A stretch of 56,047 nucleotides of DNA from Pseudaestuariivita rosea (GTDB lineage: Bacteria > Pseudomonadota > Alphaproteobacteria > Rhodobacterales > Rhodobacteraceae): contig NZ_JACNMP010000022.1 in assembly GCF_017592335.1 (NCBI RefSeq), positions 1-56,047 of the forward strand, given 5' to 3'. Made by a program: the position numbers and the translations under genes. This document shows, piece after piece, positions 44,799 through 53,003 of this stretch (positions within the stretch are counted from its first letter, which is position 1; each line of letters begins with the position of its first letter). The notes under the pieces are model-generated. The model made no database searches and was not told where the DNA came from. It saw nothing but the letters and a program-made list of their open reading frames with translations.

Positions 44799-44883
44799 CA
44801 CGAATATCCCCTAGACATTCCCAACAGCTAGACGCCAATAGTTACCATTCGGTATGCAAGACCGATAAAATCGGAGGGATTTT

Positions 44884-46056
44884 ATGAAAGACGTAATGAT
44901 CGCCGGGGCGTCCCGAACCCCGATGGCCGGATTTCAGGGTGCATTTTCGACGGTCGATGCCCCCACCCTGGGCGGCGCGGCGATACAGGCGGCGATGGAT
45001 CAGGCCACGCTGAAAACAGTGGATGAGCTTCTGATGGGCTGTGTCCTGCCCGCAGGTCAGGGTCAGGCGCCTGCCCGTCAGGCCGGTTTTGCGGCAGGTC
45101 TGGGCGAAGACGTCCCGGCCACAACGCTGAACAAGATGTGCGGATCGGGGATGAAAGCCGCCATGATGGCCTTTGACCAGATCGCATTGGGTCACGCCCA
45201 AACCATGGTTGCGGGTGGAATGGAAAGCATGACCAACGCCCCCTATCTGCTGCCTAAAATGCGTGGCGGCGCCCGGATCGGGCATCAGCAGGTGCAGGAT
45301 TCGATGTTTCTGGACGGGCTGGAAGATGCCTATGACAAGGGCCGCCTGATGGGCACTTTTGCCGAAGACTGCGCCGAGGCATTTCAGTTCACACGGGATG
45401 CGCAGGACGAATATGCGCTGAAATCGCTGTCAAACGCGCTTGAGGCGCAGAAATCAGGTGCTTTTCAGGACGAAATCACATCCGTAACCCTGAAAACCCG
45501 CCGCGGTGACGTGATAGTCACCGAAGACGAACAACCCGGCACGGCGCGGCCCGAAAAAATACCTCAGCTTAAGCCTGCGTTTCGCGATGGGGGAACTGTA
45601 ACGGCCGCCAACAGTTCATCCATCTCGGACGGGGCCGCGGCGCTTGTGCTGGCAGATGCCGATACCTGCGCGGCCAATGATCTGCCCGTACGGGCGCGTA
45701 TTCTTGGGCACGCCAGCCACGCCCAGGCACCCGGCTGGTTCACAACGGCCCCCGTCCCCGCCGCGCAAAAACTGCTGGAAAAGCTGGGCTGGACAACGGA
45801 TGACGTCGATCTGTGGGAAGTAAACGAAGCCTTCGCCGTCGTGCCCATGGCCTTCATGCAAGAGCTCAACCTGCCCCGCGACAAGGTCAACGTGAACGGC
45901 GGAGCGTGCGCCCTGGGTCATCCCATCGGCGCATCGGGCGCGCGCATCATGGTGACATTGCTGAACGCATTGGAAAAGCGAAACCTGAAACGCGGCATCG
46001 CCACCATTTGCATCGGCGGCGGTGAAGGCACCGCTATCGCGATTGAGCGTCCCTGA
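44884..46056 (+). CDS. Acetyl-CoA C-acyltransferase (thiolase)
   Basis: Thiolase-fold enzyme that condenses or cleaves acyl-CoA, here probably acetyl-CoA acetyltransferase or a broader degradative thiolase. Active-site cysteine in TLNKMCGSGMKAAMMAFDQI near residue 88; VNEAFAVVPMAFM (histidine replaced in the usual NEAFA-H motif context is not needed: the catalytic histidine lies in GHPIGASGAR near 345), and the second cysteine in GEG-adjacent ICIGGGEGTAIAI near 376. 390 residues. Overlaps the next ATG by one base. Confidence 0.93.
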   Translation: MKDVMIAGASRTPMAGFQGAFSTVDAPTLGGAAIQAAMDQATLKTVDELLMGCVLPAGQGQAPARQAGFAAGLGEDVPATTLNKMCGSGMKAAMMAFDQIALGHAQTMVAGGMESMTNAPYLLPKMRGGARIGHQQVQDSMFLDGLEDAYDKGRLMGTFAEDCAEAFQFTRDAQDEYALKSLSNALEAQKSGAFQDEITSVTLKTRRGDVIVTEDEQPGTARPEKIPQLKPAFRDGGTVTAANSSSISDGAAALVLADADTCAANDLPVRARILGHASHAQAPGWFTTAPVPAAQKLLEKLGWTTDDVDLWEVNEAFAVVPMAFMQELNLPRDKVNVNGGACALGHPIGASGARIMVTLLNALEKRNLKRGIATICIGGGEGTAIAIERP

Positions 46057-46511
46057 TGCCCGACTACGATCACCTGACCAAAACAATCGCCAGCCTGACC
46101 GATGGCGAAACCGATACGGTCGCCCTGATGGCCACCGTCACGTGCGAGGTGCACCATTCCGACGACCGTTTCGACTGGACGGGATTTTATCGCAATACCG
46201 GCAATGACACTCTAAAGATCGGCCCCTATCAGGGGGGGCATGGGTGCCTTGTGATCCCCTTTTCCCGCGGCGTCTGTGGCGCTGCGGCACGCACCGGGCA
46301 GGTGCAACTGGTTGCCGATGTCGAGGCCTTTCCTGGACACATCGCCTGTTCCAGCAGCACGCGTTCGGAACTGGTTCTGCCGGTGTGGAACGGCAAAGGT
46401 GACCTGCTGGGCGTTTTCGATATCGACAGTGACCGACCCGACGCCTTTACCCAAAAAGATGCTGACGCGCTGTCCCGCATTCTGGCCGATATCTTTCAGA
46501 ATGCGACATGA
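46056..46511 (+). CDS. Free methionine-(R)-sulfoxide reductase (GAF domain)
   Basis: GAF-domain enzyme that reduces free methionine-R-sulfoxide with thioredoxin. All three typical cysteines are present: in GGHGCLVIPF, SRGVCGAAART and FPGHIACSSSTRSELVLPVW; the last cysteine is the catalytic one. Tail LGVFDIDSDRPDAFTQKD is standard for the family. 151 residues. Its ATG overlaps the thiolase stop, so it is in that operon, followed by a GFA-domain gene. Confidence 0.9.
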   Translation: MPDYDHLTKTIASLTDGETDTVALMATVTCEVHHSDDRFDWTGFYRNTGNDTLKIGPYQGGHGCLVIPFSRGVCGAAARTGQVQLVADVEAFPGHIACSSSTRSELVLPVWNGKGDLLGVFDIDSDRPDAFTQKDADALSRILADIFQNAT

Positions 46512-46525
46512 TAAAAGAGGTTAAC

Positions 46526-46900
46526 ATGCAAAAAGGAAGCTGTCTTTGCGGCGACATTACGTATCGTGTGACCGGCACTCCACGCGGGTTGTCCGTCTGT
46601 CACTGCGGTCAGTGCCGACGTCAGTCGGGGCACGTCTGGGCCTCGGCTGTTATTGAAGAAACCGATATCCAAATCGACGGACCCGTCGCTTGGTACGAAG
46701 CCTCTGATATCGCAAAACGCGGGTTCTGCGCCAAATGCGGGTCGTTCCTGTTCTGGAAAGCATATTCCGAAGACACAATCAGTTTTTCGCTTGGATCACT
46801 GGACAGTCCAACGGGACTTCGTTTGGAAAAGCACATCTATGTGTCTGATAAAGGTGACTATTATGACATCGCTGATGGATTACCTCAGCGCGATCAGTAA
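46526..46900 (+). CDS. GFA-domain protein
   Basis: A 124-residue zinc-binding protein of the GFA (glutathione-dependent formaldehyde-activating) family. The pattern MQKGSCLCGDITYRV, SVCHCGQCRRQSG and GFCAKCGSFLFWKAY supplies the two CxC/CxxC zinc sites. Most members with this layout have no proven formaldehyde activity. GAGG precedes the ATG; an upstream in-frame ATG six codons earlier lacks a site. Third gene of the thiolase unit. Confidence 0.9.
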   Translation: MQKGSCLCGDITYRVTGTPRGLSVCHCGQCRRQSGHVWASAVIEETDIQIDGPVAWYEASDIAKRGFCAKCGSFLFWKAYSEDTISFSLGSLDSPTGLRLEKHIYVSDKGDYYDIADGLPQRDQ

Positions 46901-46938
46901 GATGGACCTTCCCGCCAGCACATACGTATCAGACCGGC

Positions 46939-47586
46939 ATGGATGACGCCTATAATCCCCCACAGGGCCCGCTGGATATCATACATGACGACCACGAACT
47001 GTTGATCGTCAATAAACCGGCGGGGCTTTTGTCAGTGCCGGGTAAGGGGGAACATCTGGCCGATTGTCTGTTGGCCCGTGTGCAAAAAGCCTTTCCGCAG
47101 GCGCTGTTGGTGCACCGGTTGGACCGGGATACATCTGGTGTGATGGTCTTTGGTTTGACCCCACATGCGCAGCGCCATCTTGGGCTACAATTCGAAAAGC
47201 GCCATGTGAAAAAGACTTATATCGCCAGGGTTTGGGGACAGGTTGAGGGTAAAACAGGCACGATCGACCTGCCCTTGATCGTCGACTGGCCCAACCGCCC
47301 ACGGCAAATGGTTGATCATGAAAACGGCAAGCCTGCAGTGACGGAATGGCGGGTGCTGAAACTGGGCGACACGGAAACGCGCCTGAAATTGATGCCAAAA
47401 ACCGGGCGGTCACATCAGCTAAGGGTTCATTGCCAGGCGATCGGCCACCCGATACTTGGCGACCCGTTTTATGCCGAAGGCCCGGCGCGCGGCTATCCCC
47501 GGTTAATGCTGCATTCAGAGACGCTACAACTGAAGCACCCAGACGGCGGCAAGGGGATGAAATTTACGTCGAAAGCGCCGTTTTGA
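46939..47586 (+). CDS. RluA-family pseudouridine synthase
   Basis: Converts uridine to pseudouridine in rRNA or tRNA. Catalytic aspartate in LVHRLDRDTSGVMVFG near residue 60, preceded by LLIVNKPAGLLSVPGKG and followed by KTYIARVWG and GRSHQLRVHCQAIGHPILGD. 215 residues and no S4 domain, like the short RluA form. Which uridine it modifies is not certain. Convergent with comM, 11 bases between stops. Confidence 0.94.
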   Translation: MDDAYNPPQGPLDIIHDDHELLIVNKPAGLLSVPGKGEHLADCLLARVQKAFPQALLVHRLDRDTSGVMVFGLTPHAQRHLGLQFEKRHVKKTYIARVWGQVEGKTGTIDLPLIVDWPNRPRQMVDHENGKPAVTEWRVLKLGDTETRLKLMPKTGRSHQLRVHCQAIGHPILGDPFYAEGPARGYPRLMLHSETLQLKHPDGGKGMKFTSKAPF

Positions 47587-47597
47587 CTTAGTCGCAT

Positions 47598-49109
47598 TTA
47601 GTTCCCCGACAGCGTCAGCCGAAAACTCAGCGCCTCGGCGATATGCGGCTGCCTGACGCCTTCTGACCCGGCCAGATCGGCAATGGTGCGGGCCACACGC
47701 AGAATGCGGTGATACCCGCGGGCCGACAAACCAAAGCGTTCGGCGGCTTTCAACAACACATCGCGCCCCTCGCGGTCAGGGGCTGCAATTTCTTCCAGAA
47801 TGTTGCCTTCGGCGTCGGCATTCACCCGCATTTGGGGTTGTTCCGAAAATCGGTCTGACTGGATATCGCGCGCGGCAGCAACACGGCCCGCCACATCGGA
47901 AGACCTTTCGCCCGCATCGGATAAATCCAGATCCTGAAAATCGACCGGGGGTACCTCAACCCGCAGATCAAAGCGGTCCATCAACGGACCCGAGATGCGC
48001 CCCATGTAGTCTTCGCCGCAGATCGGCGCGCGGCTGCAGGCCCGGTTGGCGTCGGGCAGATACCCGCATTTGCAGGGGTTCGCCGCGGCCATTAGCATGA
48101 AACGGCAGGGATAGCGCACATGCGCGTTGGCACGGGCGACAACGACTTCGCCCGTTTCGATAGGCTGCCGCAGCGTTTCCAGAACCGTTCGCGGGAACTC
48201 CGGGAATTCATCCATGAACAAAACGCCGTTATGGGCCAAAGAAATCTCGCCCGGCTTTGCACCGCGCCCACCGCCGACCAGGGCCGCCATCGACGCCGTA
48301 TGATGCGGTTCACGAAATGGTCGCGCGCGTGAGATACCACCGTCGTTCAAAAGCCCCGACAACGAATGAATCATCGAGGTTTCCAGTGCCTCGGCCGCGG
48401 TCAAAGGCGGCAGAATGCCGGGGAGGCGCGCCGCCAACATGGATTTACCCGATCCAGGCGTGCCGACCATCAACATGTGATGGCGACCAGCCGCTGCGAT
48501 TTCAAGCGCGCGCTTGGCGCGTTCCTGCCCCTTGACGTCGCGCAGATCGCGCGATCCCGTTGTCAGTTCAACCTCGCCCGGTTTGGCTGGCGACAAAACA
48601 CTTTGACCTGTGAAATGCCGCACAACTTCGGAAAGGCTAGCAGGTGCGATAACAGGTGTTGCACCGACCCAAGCGGCTTCGGCCCCGCAGGCCTTGGGAC
48701 AAACCAGTGTTCTGTCATCCTCGGCCGCGGCCATGGCCGACGGCAATGCGCCCACAACCGGCACAAGCGTCCCATCCAAAGACAACTCGCCCAGTGCAAC
48801 CGATCCTTCGACCTCATCCAAAGGGATAACTTCAAGTGCTGCCAGCAAAGCCATCGCAATCGGCAGATCAAAATGCGATCCCTCTTTCGGCAAATCGGCG
48901 GGTGACAGATTAACGGTGATCCGCTTGGATGGCAGCGCGATGCCCAGGGCCGACATCGCCGCGCGCACCCGTTCGCGCGCCTCGGACACGGCCTTGTCGG
49001 GCAGGCCGACAATCGAAAACGCGGGCAAACCCGGCGTCACCGCGCACTGAACTTCAACCAGTCGCGCCTCAACCCCTTCGAATGCCACCGTGTAGGCCAG
49101 CGCAACCAT
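47598..49109 (-). CDS. comM: ComM/YifB Mg-chelatase-like helicase
   Basis: AAA+ helicase that promotes branch migration of incoming DNA during natural transformation. N-terminal LonC-like domain (MVALAYTVAFEGVEARLVEV; SFDLPIAMALLAALEVIP region), then the AAA core with Walker A GTPGSGKSMLAARLPGILPP and Walker B NGVLFMDEFPEFPRTVLETLRQP, with a zinc-type cysteine set in NPCKCGYLPD and CSRAPICGEDY. 503 residues. An upstream frame extends 49 codons, but MVALAYTVAF is the family start. A CtrA-like box is 15 bases upstream. Confidence 0.95.
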   Translation of the reverse strand: MVALAYTVAFEGVEARLVEVQCAVTPGLPAFSIVGLPDKAVSEARERVRAAMSALGIALPSKRITVNLSPADLPKEGSHFDLPIAMALLAALEVIPLDEVEGSVALGELSLDGTLVPVVGALPSAMAAAEDDRTLVCPKACGAEAAWVGATPVIAPASLSEVVRHFTGQSVLSPAKPGEVELTTGSRDLRDVKGQERAKRALEIAAAGRHHMLMVGTPGSGKSMLAARLPGILPPLTAAEALETSMIHSLSGLLNDGGISRARPFREPHHTASMAALVGGGRGAKPGEISLAHNGVLFMDEFPEFPRTVLETLRQPIETGEVVVARANAHVRYPCRFMLMAAANPCKCGYLPDANRACSRAPICGEDYMGRISGPLMDRFDLRVEVPPVDFQDLDLSDAGERSSDVAGRVAAARDIQSDRFSEQPQMRVNADAEGNILEEIAAPDREGRDVLLKAAERFGLSARGYHRILRVARTIADLAGSEGVRQPHIAEALSFRLTLSGN

Positions 49110-49123
49110 GCGATCTCTCCAAG

Positions 49124-49138
49124 CTAAAACTTGGTTAA
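49124..49138 (-). promoter_or_regulatory. CtrA-like box in front of comM
   Basis: On the minus strand TTAACCAAGTTTTAG matches seven of eight positions of TTAA-N7-TTAA, beginning 15 bases upstream of the comM ATG. In Rhodobacter capsulatus comM belongs to the CtrA-controlled recipient functions for gene transfer agents. Same type of site as in front of dprA here. Imperfect match, so inference. Confidence 0.4.
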
Positions 49139-49167
49139 CCGCTAGACTACGCAGTCTTTCGGATTGG

Positions 49168-49848
49168 TTAATATGGCCAGGGTTTTGTTGAATACTCCAT
49201 CGCATAGGCCGCCTGATCCGGCCCCTCGACCAGTGCCGCCTGGCGCCAGCGGGCAAACGCAGGATCGGTCATTTGCGCATCAACATAATCCTGCGCCGCG
49301 CGACTGACCGGTAGCCCATACCCCGTAATCCGTGCGGCCACCGGCGCGAAAAAGGCATCTGCAACTGAGTAGCGCCCACAAAGCCACGGCCCCGCGCTGC
49401 CCGTGATCTGACGCGAATGCGCCCAGATTTGATCCAGACGATCCAGATCGGCATGCACGGCATCGGATACCGGGAAATCCACATAACATTTACGCAAATT
49501 CATCGGGCATTCAGACCGCAATGCGGAAAACCCCGAATGCATTTCCGCCGCCAAAGCCCGCGCAGTAGCCCGCGCCACCGGATCAGACGGCCAGTGCCCA
49601 GCATCAGGGTGACGGCTGGCCAATTCTTCGGCAATCGCAAGGGAATCGGCGACCACAGTTCCATCCGGAAATCGAACCGCAGGCACCGTTTTGGCTGGCG
49701 CGAAACCTTCAAGCAGTTTCGGGAATTCATCCGTGTAAAGTGTCGCAAAATGCGGCGTGCAGGTCAGGCCGAATTTTTTAAACAGCAACCAGCCGCGCAA
49801 CGACCAGGATGAATAACTGCGGTCCCCAAGGGCGATGTCATATGTCAT
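49168..49848 (-). CDS. Glutathione S-transferase family protein
   Basis: A 226-residue GST-fold protein. The thioredoxin-like N-domain has YDIALGDRSYSSWSLRGWLLF (serine in the catalytic position), the cis-proline TVPAVRFPDG and the ADSLAIAEELASRHPD helix. The C-domain is all helical, ending YSTKPWPY. It resembles the bacterial YfcF/YibF-type group. No gene neighbour hints at a substrate. Start at ATG (49848). Confidence 0.9.
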   Translation of the reverse strand: MTYDIALGDRSYSSWSLRGWLLFKKFGLTCTPHFATLYTDEFPKLLEGFAPAKTVPAVRFPDGTVVADSLAIAEELASRHPDAGHWPSDPVARATARALAAEMHSGFSALRSECPMNLRKCYVDFPVSDAVHADLDRLDQIWAHSRQITGSAGPWLCGRYSVADAFFAPVAARITGYGLPVSRAAQDYVDAQMTDPAFARWRQAALVEGPDQAAYAMEYSTKPWPY

Positions 49849-49905
49849 GCCCCAAGCCTAGCAGATACCGGCTGACTGAAAAGTAACGAATTGTGCACGG
49901 AACCA

Positions 49906-50481
49906 TCACGGACGGTGATTGATCCGCTGAACGCTCCAATCATCACCATTTACCGAAAGCTCGGTCACAGACAGATTATCGATGCGGTGGCCAAAGGCTT
50001 CATAGGCCGTGATCCCCAACGCCCGCTGCAGCTGAGTCAGGATTGTCCCGAAATGGGCCACGATGATAACGTGGCTAACCCCCGATTGCAGCAAACCGTC
50101 CACCGCACGCGTCGCACGCTGGCTGATATCATCCCAACTTTCGCCACCGGGGGGCCGTACATCGCCCGGATGATCCCAAAAGGCGCGGATGCGTTCGGGG
50201 TCTTCGGCCTCAATCTGAGAAAAACTGCGCAGCTCCCAAGCCCCGAAATGCATCTCTCGCAAATCACAATCATGCGCCAAGCGTCGACGCTTACCCGCAA
50301 TCGCATCAGCGGTTTGAACAGCACGCGTCAAATCCGAAGACACAATAACAGCATCGTCGGGCAAATACGCCGCCAACCGGGCCACCTGACCCGTATCCGA
50401 CAGGTCCGCGGGCAGATCACTCCACCCAACCATCGTTTTCGCATGTGTCGGCCCGTGACGTACCAAAGACAACCGCGTCAA
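49906..50481 (-). CDS. cobC: Histidine phosphatase, probably alpha-ribazole phosphatase
   Basis: A phosphoglycerate-mutase-fold enzyme: LSLVRHGPTHAKT carries the phosphorylated histidine, then AVIVSSDLTRAVQTADAI, the REMHFGAWELRSFSQIE segment and the second histidine in HVIIVAHFGTIL. Overlapping cobU by four bases makes it likely to be the CobC that removes the 5' phosphate of alpha-ribazole phosphate in cobalamin nucleotide-loop assembly. Domain evidence alone would allow other phosphatases. 191 residues. Confidence 0.75.
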   Translation of the reverse strand: MTRLSLVRHGPTHAKTMVGWSDLPADLSDTGQVARLAAYLPDDAVIVSSDLTRAVQTADAIAGKRRRLAHDCDLREMHFGAWELRSFSQIEAEDPERIRAFWDHPGDVRPPGGESWDDISQRATRAVDGLLQSGVSHVIIVAHFGTILTQLQRALGITAYEAFGHRIDNLSVTELSVNGDDWSVQRINHRP

Positions 50482-51002
50482 GGCAATTCGCCCTTCAGCA
50501 CTATTGGCAACCCCGCCATAACAGCGACCACCAGATCAGCTTTTTCCGCCAATCGCTGGTTCAACTGCCCCTGCGCTTCGCGAAAACGACGACCCAGCGG
50601 GGTATCCGGCACGATTCCCGCCCCGACTTCATTTGAAACGACAACGACGCGCGCCGGACAGACCTCAAGCGCGTGCAGCAGCACATTACGGGCCTCAACC
50701 AGATCATTTTCGGCCAACAGGTGATTGCTCAGCCAAAGCGTTGCGCAATCCAGCAATATGACCTCGCCCGCAGTGGCGTCGCCTAAGACTGACACAACAT
50801 GCAACGGCTCTTCGATTGTGCGCCAACCCTGCCCCCGCATGTCGCGGTGCCGATCAATCTTACGCTGCATCTCGTCATCGAAAACCTGCGCCGTCGCGAT
50901 ATAGACCCTTGGCGCGCCCGTTCCGCGAACAAGACGCTCGGCAAAGGTCGACTTACCCGAGGCCGCCGCCCCTAGAACCAAAGAAATTTCCGGCAAGACC
51001 AT
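50478..51002 (-). CDS. cobU: Adenosylcobinamide kinase/guanylyltransferase CobU
   Basis: Bifunctional enzyme that phosphorylates adenosylcobinamide and adds GMP. N-terminal Walker A LVLGAAASGKSTFAERLV (about 8-25), the RVYIATAQ strand, DRHRDMRGQGWRTIEEP with the guanylylated histidine, and the typical VVVSNEVGAGIVPDTPLGRRFREAQGQ cut here at its two halves. The start at 51002 (MVLPEISLVLG) is chosen; a frame opens 33 codons earlier, but would run through the promoter of divergent rpoH. 174 residues. No cobS or cobT is next to it. Confidence 0.94.
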   Translation of the reverse strand: MVLPEISLVLGAAASGKSTFAERLVRGTGAPRVYIATAQVFDDEMQRKIDRHRDMRGQGWRTIEEPLHVVSVLGDATAGEVILLDCATLWLSNHLLAENDLVEARNVLLHALEVCPARVVVVSNEVGAGIVPDTPLGRRFREAQGQLNQRLAEKADLVVAVMAGLPIVLKGELP

Positions 51003-51019
51003 TTTTTCCAAACTTTTTG

Positions 51020-51049
51020 TGATCCAATCCAGGTAACGTTCCGTAACAC
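51020..51049 (+). promoter_or_regulatory. RpoE-type (group IV sigma) promoter in front of rpoH-II
   Basis: TGATCC at 51020-51025 and TAACAC at 51044-51049 with an 18-base spacer. The Rhodobacter sphaeroides RpoE promoter, induced by singlet oxygen, is TGATCC-N18-TAAGA, so the -35 and spacer are exact and the -10 agrees at the first three bases. It lies about 55 bases before the rpoH start, and RpoH-II is a known RpoE target in that organism. Confidence 0.7.
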
Positions 51050-51102
51050 CGAATGACATGGAAGCACAAACCCAACTGTGGGTATAGACCGGGGGGTCCA
51101 AA

Positions 51103-51981
51103 ATGCCACTTGATGCATATTCTGATCAATCACTCTCGCGGCGCGCCATGAAGGCCGAGCTTCTTGACGCGGAAACCGAACTTGAACTGGCCTATGCTTG
51201 GCGGGATCGGCGCGACGAAGCCGCACTGCACCGTCTTGTAACAGCTTACATGCGCCTTGCCATATCAATGGCTGCCAAATTTAAACGCTATGGCGCCCCG
51301 ATGAACGACCTTATCCAGGAAGCCGGGCTTGGCCTGATGAAAGCCGCAGATAAATTCGACCCAGACCGCGGCGTGCGCTTTTCAACCTATGCTGTCTGGT
51401 GGATCAAAGCGTCGATCCAGGATTACGTAATGCGCAATTGGTCCATGGTTCGCACCGGATCGACCAGCTCACAAAAATCACTATTCTTTAACATGCGCCG
51501 CGTACAGGCGCGTCTGGAACGTGAAGCCGCCGCCGCTGGCGAAACGCTGGATCGGCACCAACTGCGCCAGATGATCGCGACCGAGGTCGGCGTCCCCCTG
51601 CACGACGTTGAAATGATGGAGGGTCGTCTGGCGGGATCGGATTATTCCCTGAACGCGACCCAATCAACGGAAGAAGAAGGTCGTGAATGGATCGATACGC
51701 TTGAAGACGACAGTCAACAAGCCGCTGAAACGATCCAGCATCAGCATGACACGGAAACTCTGCGCAACTGGCTCGTCGACGCGATGTCGGGGCTGAACCA
51801 ACGCGAACAATTCATCGTACGTGAACGCAAGCTGCGTGAAGCCCCCCGCACACTGGAAAGTCTGGGGCAGGAACTGGGTCTTTCGAAAGAGCGTGTTCGT
51901 CAGCTTGAAGCCGCAGCCTTTGCCAAAATGCGCAAAAGTCTTGAAACTCAATCGCGTGAGGTTCTGGAATTTCTAGGCTAA
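51103..51981 (+). CDS. rpoH: RNA polymerase sigma factor RpoH, RpoH-II type
   Basis: Heat-shock/oxidative-stress sigma factor. Region 2 is NDLIQEAGLGLMKAADKFDP with FSTYAVWWIKASIQDYV, the RpoH box is QKSLFFNMRR near residue 125, and region 4 is TLESLGQELGLSKERVRQLE. The N-terminus (MPLDAYSDQSLSRRAMK) lacks the PxPxxE start of RpoH-I and resembles RpoH-II. 292 residues. It is divergent from cobU over 100 bases that include an RpoE-type promoter, consistent with a place in the photo-oxidative stress cascade. Confidence 0.93.
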   Translation: MPLDAYSDQSLSRRAMKAELLDAETELELAYAWRDRRDEAALHRLVTAYMRLAISMAAKFKRYGAPMNDLIQEAGLGLMKAADKFDPDRGVRFSTYAVWWIKASIQDYVMRNWSMVRTGSTSSQKSLFFNMRRVQARLEREAAAAGETLDRHQLRQMIATEVGVPLHDVEMMEGRLAGSDYSLNATQSTEEEGREWIDTLEDDSQQAAETIQHQHDTETLRNWLVDAMSGLNQREQFIVRERKLREAPRTLESLGQELGLSKERVRQLEAAAFAKMRKSLETQSREVLEFLG

Positions 51982-51989
51982 CTCGGGCG

Positions 51990-52793
51990 ATTGCCACCGT
52001 TTTCATTGTAACCAGTATCATAAACGTAACGAGTCCCGTCCGTGCCGAGCTGATCGGCACGGACAATCTTGATAAACTTCCAGTCGCCGACATTTATATC
52101 ATTGGCGAAATCCACGATAACCCGCACCATCACGTCAATCAGGCGCAGGCCGTTGGCGCAATCACCCCAAAGGCACTGGTTTTTGAAATGCTGACGCCGG
52201 GTCAGGCCGATGCGATACGCAATATTGATCGAATGGATCAGACCCTGATGGCGGACACTCTGGCTTGGGATCAGTCTGGTTGGCCCGATTTTGCTATGTA
52301 TCACTCGATTTTTACCGCCGCCCCTGATGCCACGGTCTACGGCGCAGCTGTGGGGCGCGATGACCTGATGTCCGCCATGCAGGAAACCGCGGCGGTAGTG
52401 TTCGGCGATAACGCGGCGGCCTTTCTGCTGGACCCCCTGCCCGAAGATCAGCAAGCCACGCGCGAAGAATTGCAGTTCACCGCCCATTGCGACGCCCTGC
52501 CACGTGAGATGCTGCCCGGCATGGTCGAGGCACAACGCCTGCGCGACGCCGCCTTCTCCCGCACCACTCTGCAAGCGCTGGACGAAACCGGCGGACCCGT
52601 CGTTGTGATCACCGGCAACGGACATGCGCGCACCGACTGGGCCGTGCCTGCGAAAATCCAATCCGCCCGGCCAAATGTCACCGTGTTATCGATTGGCCAG
52701 CTGGAAGCACACCCAGAAGATACGCCACCCTATGATCTGTGGCTGATCACCGACCCCGTTGACCGCCCCGATCCATGCCTGAACTTCCGATAA
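51990..52793 (+). CDS. ChaN-like iron/haem-binding-type protein, no canonical start codon
   Basis: From ATT at 51990 the frame reads IATVFIVTSIINVTSPVRAE, which looks like a signal peptide with cleavage at VRA-E, then GEIHDNPHHHVNQAQAVG, the ChaN/haem-binding Tiki-type motif with E and H ligands, and continues through VITGNGHARTDWAVP to the stop. That is 267 residues if ATT is counted. The only ATG at the expected region (52188) would remove both the signal and the motif. Frames upstream are closed by a TGA near 51957, and no ATG, GTG or TTG lies between. Either a rare start (ATT or CTG) is used or the 5' end is damaged. Function by family: binding haem or iron. Confidence 0.7.
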   Translation: MATVFIVTSIINVTSPVRAELIGTDNLDKLPVADIYIIGEIHDNPHHHVNQAQAVGAITPKALVFEMLTPGQADAIRNIDRMDQTLMADTLAWDQSGWPDFAMYHSIFTAAPDATVYGAAVGRDDLMSAMQETAAVVFGDNAAAFLLDPLPEDQQATREELQFTAHCDALPREMLPGMVEAQRLRDAAFSRTTLQALDETGGPVVVITGNGHARTDWAVPAKIQSARPNVTVLSIGQLEAHPEDTPPYDLWLITDPVDRPDPCLNFR

Positions 52794-52862
52794 AAATCGG
52801 TGGAAAGTTTAAAGTGCCGACGTGCCACTGCGCAAATTGGTCCGTAAGCGCGCCGCAGGCGC

Positions 52863-52923
52863 CGGGCCATCGCCGGCCCGCCTCAATTTGTCATGCTGCG
52901 CAGTCCCGGACTTGATCCGGGAC
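52863..52923. repeat. Dispersed alphaproteobacterial palindromic repeats
   Basis: Two hairpins: CGGGCC-6-GGCCCG (52863-52880) and GTCCCGGA-CTTGA-TCCGGGAC (52903-52923). The second is a very common short interspersed palindrome of alphaproteobacterial genomes. They fill much of the 210-base space between the ChaN-like gene and coaBC. Function unknown; they may act as transcript 3' ends. Confidence 0.75.
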
Positions 52924-53003
52924 CTCATAAGCAAACCCCAAGCAGACTTGCGCAGCCCCCTCGACCTGCCTAAACCTGCACTGACCCTATCGGAGCACCA
53001 CAA

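Noticed and set aside
49891-50724. 277-codon open frame opposite cobC/cobU
   Set aside because: Antisense to two overlapping cobalamin genes with clear motifs.
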